Below are positions 1 through 8,779 of a stretch of DNA of 64,000 nt, in pieces (position 1 is the stretch's first letter; each line of letters starts with the position of its first letter). Both the position numbers and the translations under genes were made by a program. Source of the stretch: Sphingobium sp. JS3065 (GTDB lineage Bacteria > Pseudomonadota > Alphaproteobacteria > Sphingomonadales > Sphingomonadaceae); the NCBI RefSeq assembly GCF_026427355.1, contig NZ_CP102665.1:1-64000 (forward strand), read 5' to 3'. The notes under the pieces were generated by a model. It was not told the DNA's origin, made no database searches, and was given only the letters and a program-made list of their open reading frames with translations.

Positions 1-2277
1 ATGGCGCAATCCGCGCAGACGGGCAATGCCGAACAGGGGCTTGGCGAGATCATCGTGACGGCGACGCGCCGTGAACAGACGTTGCAAGCCACGCCGCTGG
101 CGGTGACGGCCATCTCGTCCGAAGCGTTGACCGCGCGCGGCATCAACGGTCTTGGCGACATCGCCAACGGCACCGTGCCGGGCATGCAGTTCGCGCCCTT
201 TTCAGGCACGCCTTCCATCCTTGCGATCAGCGCGCGCGGCATCGGCATCGCCGACAGCACGCAGGGCACGCAGGATCTGGTCGTGCCTCTCTATATCGAC
301 GGCGTTCCGCTGGGCCGGGCGCAGGGCCTGGGGCTGGAACTGATCGATCCGGAGCGCATCGAATTTCTGCGCGGGCCGCAGGGGCAGCTGTTCGGCCGCA
401 ATGCGGAAGGTGGCGCGGTGCAGTTCGTGTCGCGCCGGCCGAGCGGCCAGTTCGGCTTCGACACCAGCGGCCAGGTCGGCAATTACGGGCATGACCGCGA
501 GCGGCTGCGCGTCGATCTGCCAGAATTCGCCAATCTGCGGCTGCAAGGCTCGATCGTCCATTCGCAGCATGACGCCTATACGAAGAACGAACCCAAGGGC
601 GTCTACAGCCAGCAGGCGGATTACGGCTATTTCGACAGTTTCGGCTTCCGCATCGCGGCGGAATGGAACCCGTTCGACGGCTTCCGCGCCAACTATGCCT
701 ATGATGATTCGAGCATCAAGGATTCGCAGCCCTATCTGGTCTGGACCCCGGTCTCGATCCTGGGCGTCACCCCCTATTCGCCAATGCCGGCGGGCACCGA
801 CGACTATCCCGAGCGCGTCAACAGCCCGACCTATAATCAGTTCTTCCGGACCAAGGCGCACGGCCATGTGCTGACGCTGCAATATGACCTGTCGAACGCG
901 CTGACGCTGAAGTCGATCACCTCCTATCGCGAGGCGAGCCGTCACGGGTCGAGCACGCTGGGCGACGCGCTGGTCGCGGGCGCTTCCTCCACCGGGATCG
1001 TGCGCGCGAGCGGCGGGCGAGAGGATGTGGACCAGAATCAATGGTATCAGGAATTCCAGGCGATCGGCAGTTTCAACCGGCTGGACCTGACCATCGGCGG
1101 CACCTATTTCCGTGAAAAGGTCAGCGACCAGCGGCGCTCCTATGTCACCGGGCCGGGGCTCAACGCGCCCGCGCTGGGGTTGACGCCGGCTGCCCTGTCA
1201 GGCTGCATCGGCGTGGAATTCTGCATGACCGGGCGGTCGGAGCAGCATGCCAAGACCGATTCCTACGGCGTCTATGCCCAGGGCACCTACACGCCGCCGA
1301 TTCTTGACGATCGGCTGGAGCTGACTGCCGGCATCCGCTATTCCGACGACAAGAAGGTCGCGGTGCGCACCTATATCCAGCCGCTGGCGCTGCCGCCCTA
1401 TACCGAAACCTCGCCCAGCGGGCCGCTGCCGCCGCCCGCGCTCTTCCGGGCGAAGCGCTGGGATCCGGCCTTTACGGTGAAGTATAATTTCACCGATGAG
1501 GTGAACGCCTATGTCCGCTATGCCACGGCCTATCGCGCCGGCGGCGTCAATGTGCGCTCGTCCGACTTCTCCAGCTATGACGAGGAAGAGGTGGAGTCGC
1601 TGGAAGTTGGCCTGAAGGCGCGGATGTTCGACCGGCGGCTTTCGCTCAACGTCGCTTATTATCATCAGACCGTGAAGGGGCTGCAGAGCGTCTTCCAGGA
1701 ACAGCCGACGGTCAATCCGGCATTGACCACCAGCGTCAATCTGGCCCAGCCGCTGAAGGTGGACGGGATCGAGGCGGAAGCGGTGCTGCGCGTGGCTGAC
1801 GGGTTGACCCTGTCGGCGGGCTACAGCTTCATTGATACGGCGCGCTATCAGGATTATGACAATCCCCTGACGGCGGCGGTCGATATCACTCGCTTCTATG
1901 CGGTTCAGGCGCCCAGGCATTCGGGCAATATCGCCGCAGACTATGAAACGCCTGACCTTGGTATGGGCAAGCTGGTGCTACATCTCGACTATGCGCTATC
2001 CACCGGCCACTGGACCACGCCCGGCGGCCTGCCGGTTGTTTCGCTCGCGCCCGATTACAGCCGGCCGCAGACCAGGACCAACATGATGAACGGTCGCATC
2101 GCGCTCCGTGACATTCCGGTCGGCTCGATGAAGGGGGAGGTGGCGCTGTTCGGGAAGAATATCCTTAACAGCACGGCCTATACATTTGGCTTCGACGGGG
2201 CGGCCTCAGGCGGCGGCTTTGGCGAATTCCTGCCGCCGCCGTTCAGCTACGGGATCGAATTGCGCATCCGTTATTGA
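1..2277 (+). CDS. TonB-dependent outer-membrane receptor, 5' end outside the window
   Basis: Likely imports a substrate across the outer membrane using TonB energy. The frame is open at the left edge. Its first residues (MAQSAQ) look like the end of a signal peptide, so the true start is probably upstream. GEIIVTATRR near residue 15 is the TonB-box/plug entry typical of sphingomonad receptors. The plug motif RGPQGQLFGRNAEGG lies near residues 125-139. The protein ends in alternating aromatic residues (IELRIRY), the usual beta-barrel C-terminus. About 750 residues fits a 22-strand receptor. It converges on the acyl-CoA dehydrogenase operon that follows, so a shared substrate is only a contextual inference. 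Confidence 0.9.
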   Translation: MAQSAQTGNAEQGLGEIIVTATRREQTLQATPLAVTAISSEALTARGINGLGDIANGTVPGMQFAPFSGTPSILAISARGIGIADSTQGTQDLVVPLYIDGVPLGRAQGLGLELIDPERIEFLRGPQGQLFGRNAEGGAVQFVSRRPSGQFGFDTSGQVGNYGHDRERLRVDLPEFANLRLQGSIVHSQHDAYTKNEPKGVYSQQADYGYFDSFGFRIAAEWNPFDGFRANYAYDDSSIKDSQPYLVWTPVSILGVTPYSPMPAGTDDYPERVNSPTYNQFFRTKAHGHVLTLQYDLSNALTLKSITSYREASRHGSSTLGDALVAGASSTGIVRASGGREDVDQNQWYQEFQAIGSFNRLDLTIGGTYFREKVSDQRRSYVTGPGLNAPALGLTPAALSGCIGVEFCMTGRSEQHAKTDSYGVYAQGTYTPPILDDRLELTAGIRYSDDKKVAVRTYIQPLALPPYTETSPSGPLPPPALFRAKRWDPAFTVKYNFTDEVNAYVRYATAYRAGGVNVRSSDFSSYDEEEVESLEVGLKARMFDRRLSLNVAYYHQTVKGLQSVFQEQPTVNPALTTSVNLAQPLKVDGIEAEAVLRVADGLTLSAGYSFIDTARYQDYDNPLTAAVDITRFYAVQAPRHSGNIAADYETPDLGMGKLVLHLDYALSTGHWTTPGGLPVVSLAPDYSRPQTRTNMMNGRIALRDIPVGSMKGEVALFGKNILNSTAYTFGFDGAASGGGFGEFLPPPFSYGIELRIRY

Positions 2278-2288
2278 GGGATAATCGC

Positions 2289-2322
2289 GCCGGGGCGCCC
2301 CAAATCCATGGGGTTCCCCGGC
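2289..2322. terminator. Possible bidirectional terminator hairpin
   Basis: Between two convergent genes, GCCGGGG (2289-2295) pairs with CCCCGGC (2316-2322), and an inner CCCC pairs with GGGG. There is no T-run after it, so this is a hairpin in the right place rather than a proven intrinsic terminator. Confidence 0.35.
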
Positions 2323-2349
2323 GGAGCCTGGCACGCACCTGGCGCTTGT

Positions 2350-3453
2350 TCAGGCTGCCGCGCGCGAGAAGGAATAAGCCAGATCGCCGTACAGCTTCTC
2401 GATGATCAGCTGCCGACGATAATGGTGGCTCACTTCATATTCGTCGGTCACGCCATAGCCGCCATGCAGCTGGATCGACTGACGCGACACCAGCTGCGCC
2501 GCCTCCGCGATATGGACCCGCGCCAACGCGACGGCCCGTTCACGCTCGGCCGCCTGCGCATCGAGCTGCGACAGCGCGAAATACAGCATCGAGCGGGCCT
2601 GGTGCGCCGCGACGAACATGTCGGCCATGATATGTTGCAGCGCCTGGAACTTGCCGATGGCCTGTCCGAATTGCTGCCGTTCCTTCAGATAGGCGGAGCA
2701 GATTTCCAGCTCTGCCTCCATCGCCCCCACGGACTGGGCGGCGAGAGCGATCCGCGCGCGATCGAGCGCCAGCCCCAGCAGCGCTTCGGCCGCCGCTCCG
2801 GATGCGAGGATATTCTCCCCGCTCACGGCCACCCTGTCGAAGGCGACGTCCGCCGCGCGCGAGTCGTCATAAAGGGCGTAGTCGGTCCGGCTCACCCCGG
2901 CGGAATCCGCCGCCACCAGAACCAGCGCCAGGCCGTCCGCCCCCTGTGCCGACACGATGAAATGCGTGGTCGAAGGCGCGTCGAGAACCATCATCTTCTG
3001 CCCGGAGAGGGCGAGCGTGCCGCCCGCTTCCGCCAGCGTGACGGCGCGTGGCGAGCGATAATCATAGCGCTCTCCCGGCTCGTCATGGGCAAGCGTGATG
3101 CGCGCCTCTCCAGCCACGAGGCTTTCAAGGACGGCGCCCTGCGTTTCCCCCGCGCCGGCCAGCAGCGTGCAGGAAAGGACCGCCGAACTGGTGAACGGCT
3201 CCCTGACGCAGCGGTTGCCAAGGGCGCCCGCCAGTACCGCGACATCGGCCATCGAGCCGCCCAGCCCGCCCAGCTCCTCCGGCACCAGGATGGAAAGCCA
3301 TCCCAGTTCCGCAAAGGTCTGCCAGGCAGCGTGATCAATCCCGTCGGCGCTGTCGCGCAGCGACCGACGATGCTCCAGGCTGTAATGGTCGCCGATATAG
3401 CGCTCGGCACTGTCGAGCAGCATGCGCTGAAGGTCGGAAAGATTGAAATCCAT
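2350..3453 (-). CDS. Acyl-CoA dehydrogenase, small partner of a pair
   Basis: Flavin-dependent alpha,beta-dehydrogenation of an acyl-CoA thioester. The start was set at MDFNLSDLQ (ATG 3451-3453). A longer frame upstream only overlaps the neighbouring dehydrogenase. The 367-residue protein has the acyl-CoA dehydrogenase fold. It has the RQQFGQAIGKFQALQH segment near residue 265 and a C-terminal QLHGGYGVTDEYEVSHHYRR segment. It lies 16 bp after another acyl-CoA dehydrogenase (3470-4672) that lacks these C-terminal motifs. Such unequal adjacent pairs form heterotetramers in steroid side-chain oxidation (FadE28/FadE29, ChsE1/ChsE2), so a heteromeric enzyme is likely here. Last gene of a leftward operon. 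Confidence 0.88.
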   Translation of the reverse strand: MDFNLSDLQRMLLDSAERYIGDHYSLEHRRSLRDSADGIDHAAWQTFAELGWLSILVPEELGGLGGSMADVAVLAGALGNRCVREPFTSSAVLSCTLLAGAGETQGAVLESLVAGEARITLAHDEPGERYDYRSPRAVTLAEAGGTLALSGQKMMVLDAPSTTHFIVSAQGADGLALVLVAADSAGVSRTDYALYDDSRAADVAFDRVAVSGENILASGAAAEALLGLALDRARIALAAQSVGAMEAELEICSAYLKERQQFGQAIGKFQALQHIMADMFVAAHQARSMLYFALSQLDAQAAERERAVALARVHIAEAAQLVSRQSIQLHGGYGVTDEYEVSHHYRRQLIIEKLYGDLAYSFSRAAA

Positions 3454-3469
3454 TGTCTGTTCCCGCCCT

Positions 3470-4672
3470 TTAAAGACCAAAGGCCAATTTGGAGATGATG
3501 CCCTTCTGCACCTGAAGCGTGCCGCCATAGATGGTCGACGCGCGGGCAATCAGCGCATTCGCGGTGCGGCCTTCGGCATGGGTCGGCCATAGCGGACCCG
3601 CATCGTCGCGCTCCTCCGGTTCAAAGGCGTGGAAGCGCAGCGCGCGTGGCCCCAATATGTCGACCTGAAGCTCCGTGATCGCCTGTTGCAGGCGCGATCC
3701 CGCCACTTTCAGCGTGGACGCGGCCGCGGTGCGGTCATATTTGAACTCCTCATTCGCCAGTTCGCGCAGTACCGACCATTCCAGCGCCGTCACTTCCGCC
3801 TCGATCCGGGTGATCCGGCTGCGGAAATCCGGATGTTCGGCCACTGGCCTGCCGTCGATCTGCTCGACCGCGGCGAGCGCCTTGGCGCGGGCCAATTCAC
3901 GCTTGTTGGTGAAGATGAAGCTACTGGTCGTGCGTTCATGGTCGAGCAGGAATTTGGCATAGGTCCAGCCCATGCCTTCCTCGCCGATCAGATTTTCGGC
4001 TGGAACCTCGACATTGTCCAGGAAGACTTCGCACAGGTCGGCGTCGCCGTTGATCTGGGGGATGCGGCGGATGGTGACGCCCGGCGTGTCGAGCTTGATC
4101 ATCAGGAAGGAGATTCCCGCCTGCGGCTTCACGTCCGGGTTGGTGCGGACCAGGAAGAAGCCCCATTCGGACGCGAAGGCGCCGCCGGTCCAGATTTTCT
4201 GCCCGTTGACGATATAGCGATCGCCCTCGCGCCGCGCGGCGGTGCGCAGGCGCGCCAGATCCGATCCGTTGCCGGGTTCGGAAAAGCCCTGCGCCAGAAA
4301 ATAGCGGCCCTCGCGGAAGGCGGGGAGGAAGGTCTGCTTCTGGGCATCCGATCCGAAGGTGTAGATCACCGGCCCGCACATGTGCGTCGCGCCCCAGCAG
4401 GTGTCGGGCGCCCAAGCGCTGCTGGATTCCTCCAGAAAGATATGGAGCTGCATCGGCGTCCAGCCGGTGCCGCCATATTCCTTCGGCCAATGGGGCACGG
4501 ACCAGCCGCGCTCGCTCAGAATTCGGGTCCATTCCAGCGTTTCGGCATGGCCCGAATTGATGCCGCCATGCGCCCTTTGCAGCTCGGCGATGCGGGGCGG
4601 CAGCATCTCCGCGATGGCCTGGCGCACCGTGGCGCGAAATTCTTCCAGTTGCGGATCGAACGCGAGGTCCAT
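3470..4672 (-). CDS. Acyl-CoA dehydrogenase, large partner of a pair
   Basis: 400 residues, ATG start at 4672. The middle domain carries QGFSEPGNGSDLARLRT (about residues 132-148) and NGQKIWTGG, the substrate and FAD contact segments seen in long-chain acyl-CoA dehydrogenases. The C-terminus, YGGTLQVQKGIISKLAFGL, is typical of the large subunit in alpha2beta2 acyl-CoA dehydrogenases acting on bulky side chains. It sits between a thiolase-like gene (85 bp upstream) and its small partner (16 bp downstream). The pairing is inferred from order and complementary motifs. Substrate unknown. Confidence 0.88.
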   Translation of the reverse strand: MDLAFDPQLEEFRATVRQAIAEMLPPRIAELQRAHGGINSGHAETLEWTRILSERGWSVPHWPKEYGGTGWTPMQLHIFLEESSSAWAPDTCWGATHMCGPVIYTFGSDAQKQTFLPAFREGRYFLAQGFSEPGNGSDLARLRTAARREGDRYIVNGQKIWTGGAFASEWGFFLVRTNPDVKPQAGISFLMIKLDTPGVTIRRIPQINGDADLCEVFLDNVEVPAENLIGEEGMGWTYAKFLLDHERTTSSFIFTNKRELARAKALAAVEQIDGRPVAEHPDFRSRITRIEAEVTALEWSVLRELANEEFKYDRTAAASTLKVAGSRLQQAITELQVDILGPRALRFHAFEPEERDDAGPLWPTHAEGRTANALIARASTIYGGTLQVQKGIISKLAFGL

Positions 4673-4757
4673 CTTGCCTATGCTTCCTCAAGTAAAGCCG
4701 GGTGCAAAACCTGTGCAACCGGCGACCATATACTGCGCGGCATCCCGCCGGAAACTG

Positions 4758-5906
4758 TCATTCGGCCGCCAGCACGCAGACCGACTGGCTGGAAAGCTGA
4801 CCGCCATTGCCCTGCGCGATGGCGGTTCTGGCGCCCGCCACCTGACGATCGCCGCATTCGCCGCGCAACTGGCGCACCGCCTCGATCACCGTGAACATCC
4901 CGTACATGCCGGGGTGCATGCAGGACAGCCCGCCGCCATTGGTGTTGACCGGCAAATCGCCGCCCGGCGCAATCCGACCGCCCGCGACGAACCGGCCGCC
5001 TTCGCCCTTCGGACAGAAGCCGAGATCCTCCAGAAACAGGATCGTGTTGATCGTGAAGGCGTCGTAGAGCTGGACGACGTCGATGTCGGCGGGCGACAGG
5101 CCCGCCGATGCGAGCGCGCGGGGACCACATTCTGCCAACGCCGTGACGGTCAGGTCGGGCATGGACGAAATGTGCGAATGGCTGGTCATGCTGGCCGCGC
5201 CAAGCAGGCTGACGGGCTTTGACGCCAGATCGCGCGCCCGGTCGGCACGGGTCAGGACGATCGCAGCCGCGCCATCCGTGACGAGGCAGCAGTCCAGCTT
5301 GCCCAGCGGATCGGAGATCATGCGCGCCGCCATATAGTCGTCCATCGTCAGCGGTTCGCGCACCGCTGCTTCGGGGTTGAGCTGCGCCCATTTGCGCGCC
5401 GCCAGCGCGACCTCGCCCAGCTGTTCCTTGGTCGTGCCATAGACGTGCATATGCCGCGCCGCCGCCAGCGCATAGCCGGAGAGCGGATTGAGCGGCTGAT
5501 ACCAGGCCTCGTAACGGAAGGGCTTGTTGGTGCGCGACAGCTTGCCGGTGGCGGACGCCTGGTTCGACCCATAGGCGATCAGCGCGCAATTGATCAGCCC
5601 GGCATCCAGCAGATAGGCGGCCTGCTCGATATAGGAAAGAAAGACATTGCCGCCAGTCCGGCTGTTCTCCAGCACCTTGGGCGCGGGGATGCCGCAATAT
5701 TGCGCCAGGTTCATCGCGCCGCCGAACGTGTCGTCCGACCCCGTATAGAAGACGCCATCGACATCGGCGAAGCTCAGCCCCGTCTCGTGCAGCGCGTCGC
5801 GGCTGGCGATGGCCGCCATGTCGATCGGTTCGTGGCCGGGGCAGCGCGGGGCGCCGAAGGTGGCGGTGCCAACGATGGCGGCGCGGGCGCTCGGGAAAGC
5901 CGTCAT
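4758..5906 (-). CDS. SCP2-type thiolase / lipid-transfer-protein-like enzyme
   Basis: 382 residues of the thiolase superfamily, resembling SCP2-thiolases and the Ltp2-type retro-aldolases more than FadA. Visible hallmarks are the N-terminal AAIVGTATFG strand, QYCGIPAPKVLENSRTGGN near residue 85, VQLYDAFTINTILFLEDLGF near residue 270 and NTNGGGLSCMHPG near residue 315. The start ATG overlaps the stop of the DUF35 gene by 4 bp. In actinobacterial steroid degradation an Ltp2/DUF35 pair cleaves the last side-chain unit from a hydroxyacyl-CoA. The same pairing here suggests either thiolysis or retro-aldol cleavage of a bulky acyl-CoA. Confidence 0.82.
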   Translation of the reverse strand: MTAFPSARAAIVGTATFGAPRCPGHEPIDMAAIASRDALHETGLSFADVDGVFYTGSDDTFGGAMNLAQYCGIPAPKVLENSRTGGNVFLSYIEQAAYLLDAGLINCALIAYGSNQASATGKLSRTNKPFRYEAWYQPLNPLSGYALAAARHMHVYGTTKEQLGEVALAARKWAQLNPEAAVREPLTMDDYMAARMISDPLGKLDCCLVTDGAAAIVLTRADRARDLASKPVSLLGAASMTSHSHISSMPDLTVTALAECGPRALASAGLSPADIDVVQLYDAFTINTILFLEDLGFCPKGEGGRFVAGGRIAPGGDLPVNTNGGGLSCMHPGMYGMFTVIEAVRQLRGECGDRQVAGARTAIAQGNGGQLSSQSVCVLAAE

Positions 5907-6298
5907 TGTCCGCTCTCCACCGGACCGAAGACCACAAGATGGGGGGCGTCCTCCCCCTCGCCAGCGACAATCCGCGCCTTGACCCGCATGCCGATCTTCA
6001 CCTCCTGCGCGTCGATCCCTTCCACCCGGCTCATCATGCGCGGACCTTCGTCAAGGTCAATCAGCGCGATGTTGAGGGAGGGTTCGGGCGGGCGCTTGCG
6101 GATCGCGGTCGTGGAATAGACCGTTCCAAGGCCGGAAGGTTCCGCCCATTCGAGGTCTTCGCCCGTGATGGGCGCGACAGCGCGAGGATAATAGACCCAC
6201 GTGCCCGTCCGCACGCCGCGCTGGAGCATGAAGCGTCCTGCGGCCAGATGTTTCTGGAAGGCGATTTCCGGGCCGTCCGATGGATGCCGATCGGTCAT
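5903..6298 (-). CDS. DUF35 / OB-fold protein lacking the zinc ribbon
   Basis: 131 residues. DUF35 proteins normally carry an N-terminal rubredoxin-like CxxC zinc ribbon followed by an OB fold, and they partner thiolase-like enzymes. The OB part is recognisable here (GTVYSTTAIRK, LNIALIDLDEGPRMMSRVEG, KIGMRVKARI). The ribbon region (RFMLQRGVRTGTWVYYPRA) has no cysteines at all. The gene is coupled to the thiolase by a 4-bp ATGA overlap, so an obligate complex with it is likely. I see no MaoC-like hydratase partner fused or adjacent. Confidence 0.78.
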   Translation of the reverse strand: MTDRHPSDGPEIAFQKHLAAGRFMLQRGVRTGTWVYYPRAVAPITGEDLEWAEPSGLGTVYSTTAIRKRPPEPSLNIALIDLDEGPRMMSRVEGIDAQEVKIGMRVKARIVAGEGEDAPHLVVFGPVESGQ

Positions 6299-6424
6299 GA
6301 TCCGCTTCGATCTCCTGAAAATTGATCAGCCATCTGCCTGCAATCCGGCCGCGCCCCTGTCGAGAGCGGAGGGGCGCTTATCAGGCTGGCGATGAACGAG
6401 GAGCAGTGATGCGGTTCTGAAGCT

Positions 6425-6847
6425 TCAGAGCAGGCCGCGTTCCTCGAAGGTTTTGGTGTCGGTGGCGATGCCCCGCTCGTGCAGAACCTCTACGATAGCG
6501 GTCGTCGCCGATGCGATGGCCGGAAATCCGACATAGGGCGTGGCCTGGATCAGCGCTTCTTCTAGTTCCCGAACGGTCAGGCCATTGTTGAGCGCAATGC
6601 GCACATGGTTCTTGAGCTCGGCGGTCTGGCGCTGGGCGATCAGAACGCCCAAAGTGACGAGGCTGCGCTGCTTGCGCTCCAGCCCGTCGCGTCCCCAGAC
6701 AGAGGCGAAGGCGAACTGGCAGGCCATTTCGGCCAGATCCCCGCCGAATCCGCGATTGGCAAGCACATGGCCCATCGCGTCGGCGGCGCCTTCGCCCATC
6801 AGTTCCCCAAAGATCAGACGTCCCTTCTCGGTTACTTCGTTCGTCAC
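6425..6847 (-). CDS. Carboxymuconolactone decarboxylase family protein
   Basis: 140 residues from a GTG start at 6847. A GGAAAGG Shine-Dalgarno sequence lies 7 bases upstream. A longer frame to 7000 has no comparable ribosome site and adds low-complexity sequence. Motifs are DGLERKQRSLVTLGVLIAQ and ELKNHVRIALNNGLTVRELEEALIQATPYVGFPA, the all-helical CMD fold. No AhpD-type CxxC pair is present, so a peroxidase role is unlikely. First gene of the leftward operon that contains the DUF35, thiolase and dehydrogenase genes. Its biochemical role there is unknown. It diverges from the acyl-CoA ligase at 7127. Confidence 0.8.
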   Translation of the reverse strand: MTNEVTEKGRLIFGELMGEGAADAMGHVLANRGFGGDLAEMACQFAFASVWGRDGLERKQRSLVTLGVLIAQRQTAELKNHVRIALNNGLTVRELEEALIQATPYVGFPAIASATTAIVEVLHERGIATDTKTFEERGLL

Positions 6848-6978
6848 GGCACAGCCTTTCCATTGTTCTGCTGGCGTACCATCGCGGCGCTGGAAACTCG
6901 CCCGCTCCCAAGCATGGATGGCATCATTCCTTGGGGCATCGCATGTCCGCCGCGTGCGCTGCAAGCCGCACGCGCTCT

Positions 6979-6992
6979 TTCGCATATGCGAT
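6979..6992. promoter_or_regulatory. Candidate operator, copy A of the repeated palindrome
   Basis: TTCGCATATGCGAT lies in the 279-bp divergent region between the decarboxylase-like gene (start 6847) and the acyl-CoA ligase (start 7127). The central 12 bases TCGCATATGCGA are a perfect palindrome. The site matches the motif found in other divergent promoter regions of this window. No -35/-10 pair could be assigned confidently. Confidence 0.5.
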
Positions 6993-7126
6993 GGCTGCAT
7001 TCTAGCCTTGCTTACGGCGAGCCTCCGGGCGAGCAGTCACGATGCGACGGAAGGTGCGCGGACTATCGCCACCATGGGCGGCCGCGTCCATCCGGTGTAG
7101 CAGCTATGCAGGGACGGACGACATCA

Positions 7127-8749
7127 ATGGGCCATGGTTCGCGTTTTTTTTCAGGGCTGGAGATCAGCCTGGACCACACGATTCCACAGATCGTGGCTCA
7201 TGCCGCCGCCCGCTATGGCGAAAAGCCCTTCTGCATTGCCGAGGACGGCACGGTTACATCCTTTGCGGGCTTCGCCGCCAGAGTCGCGAGCTTCGGCGCC
7301 GAACTGCTGGACATGGGCGTGCGCAAGGGCGATCGAGTCGCCATGCTGGCGCCGAACAGCGTCGAGTGGATCGTGGCCGCCACCGCAGTGATGAGCATCG
7401 GCGCGATCATGGTTCCCATCAACACCCGGTTCAAGGGGCCGGAAATCCGCTATGTGCTTGAAAAGGCGCGCACCTGCCTGGTCTGCACCGTGGGGCGGTT
7501 TCTGGGGGTCGATTATCCCGCGATGATCATCGCGGCGGCCGGCGGTCCGGGGGAAGGGCGCCCGGCGGCGGACCTGCCGCATTTGCTCAAGATCGTCGAG
7601 CTGGACGCGCCGGGCTTCGCGCTGGCTGATGTTTCCGACAGCGCCCGCGCGGCCTTTGCCGCGGCGGCGGCGGCGGTGGAACCCGACACGACGGCGGATA
7701 TATTGTTCACCAGCGGCACGACCGGCAGCCCCAAGGGCGCGATGCACAGCCACGCGCAGGGTCTGTGGATGGCGGGCCTGTGGAATGAGTCCAATGAACT
7801 GACCGATGCGGACCGGATGGCCGTGGTCAATCCCTTCTTCCATTCCTTCGGCTATCGGTCCGGCTGGATGTCCGCGCTCACCGCTGGCATGACAATATAT
7901 CCGCTGGCCACCTTTGACGCGGGCGCGATGCTTGAAATGATCGAGCGCGAGCGCATATCGCAACTGTCGGGCGCGCCGACCATTTTCTATTCCCTGTTGC
8001 AGCATCCCGATTTTGAAAAGCGCGACATTTCCTCGCTGCGCAGCGGCCATACCGGGGGCGCCAAGACGCCGCCCGACATCATCCGCGCAGGGTATGAGCG
8101 ACTGGGCTTCGACATCTTCCTCACCAGTTTCGGCCAGACCGAAGCGACGGCGATGATCGCCACCAACCGCGCGGGCGATCCGATCGAGGCGATCGTTTCG
8201 ACGGTCGGGCGGCCGATACCGATGGAGGAATGGCGCATCGTCGACGAACAGGGCAAGGATATGCCGCAGGGCGAGAGCGGGGAATTGCTGATCCGCGGCC
8301 CCAACGTCATGCAGGGCTATTTCGAGGATCCCGAGCAGACCGCCGCGACCATCGACGCGGATGGCTGGCTGCATACCGGCGATGTCGCGGCGATGGACGA
8401 GGAGGGGCGGCTGCGCATCCTCGACCGGATCAAGGACATCGTCATCGTCGGCGGCTTCAACGCCTATCCGGTCGAGATCGAGATCATGCTGGGCCAGCAT
8501 CCCGCGATTGCCGAAGCTGCCGTGATCGGACTGCCCGACGAGCGAATGGGGGAGGTCACGGCTGCCTGCATCGTCCCGAAGCCGGGGCAGGCGCTGACGC
8601 TGGCGGAACTGACAGAATGGGCGCGTGAAAGAATGGCGAATTACAAGGTTCCGCGTCATCTGTTCGTGCTGGACGAGATGCCTCGGACGCCCTTGGGCAA
8701 AATACAGAAATTTGAACTGCGCAAGATGGCGGAGAGCCGACGCACCTGA
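7127..8749 (+). CDS. AMP-forming acyl-CoA ligase
   Basis: Activates a carboxylic acid to its CoA thioester via an acyl-adenylate. 540 residues from ATG 7127, chosen because GGGACGG lies about 10 bases upstream. ATG 7106 is possible. The phosphate loop [16 protein letters not shown] is near residues 195-210. It is followed by SFGQTEATAM, the hinge region LDRIKDIVIVGGFNAYPVEIE and the catalytic-lysine segment PLGKIQKFELRK. It diverges from the DUF35/thiolase/dehydrogenase operon across an operator-like palindrome, so it probably supplies that operon's acyl-CoA substrate. Substrate specificity cannot be read from the sequence. Confidence 0.9.
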   Translation: MGHGSRFFSGLEISLDHTIPQIVAHAAARYGEKPFCIAEDGTVTSFAGFAARVASFGAELLDMGVRKGDRVAMLAPNSVEWIVAATAVMSIGAIMVPINTRFKGPEIRYVLEKARTCLVCTVGRFLGVDYPAMIIAAAGGPGEGRPAADLPHLLKIVELDAPGFALADVSDSARAAFAAAAAAVEPDTTADILFTSGTTGSPKGAMHSHAQGLWMAGLWNESNELTDADRMAVVNPFFHSFGYRSGWMSALTAGMTIYPLATFDAGAMLEMIERERISQLSGAPTIFYSLLQHPDFEKRDISSLRSGHTGGAKTPPDIIRAGYERLGFDIFLTSFGQTEATAMIATNRAGDPIEAIVSTVGRPIPMEEWRIVDEQGKDMPQGESGELLIRGPNVMQGYFEDPEQTAATIDADGWLHTGDVAAMDEEGRLRILDRIKDIVIVGGFNAYPVEIEIMLGQHPAIAEAAVIGLPDERMGEVTAACIVPKPGQALTLAELTEWARERMANYKVPRHLFVLDEMPRTPLGKIQKFELRKMAESRRT

Positions 8750-8779
8750 CAAATCCGTATTTGAAGTCCGCTGCTGCTC

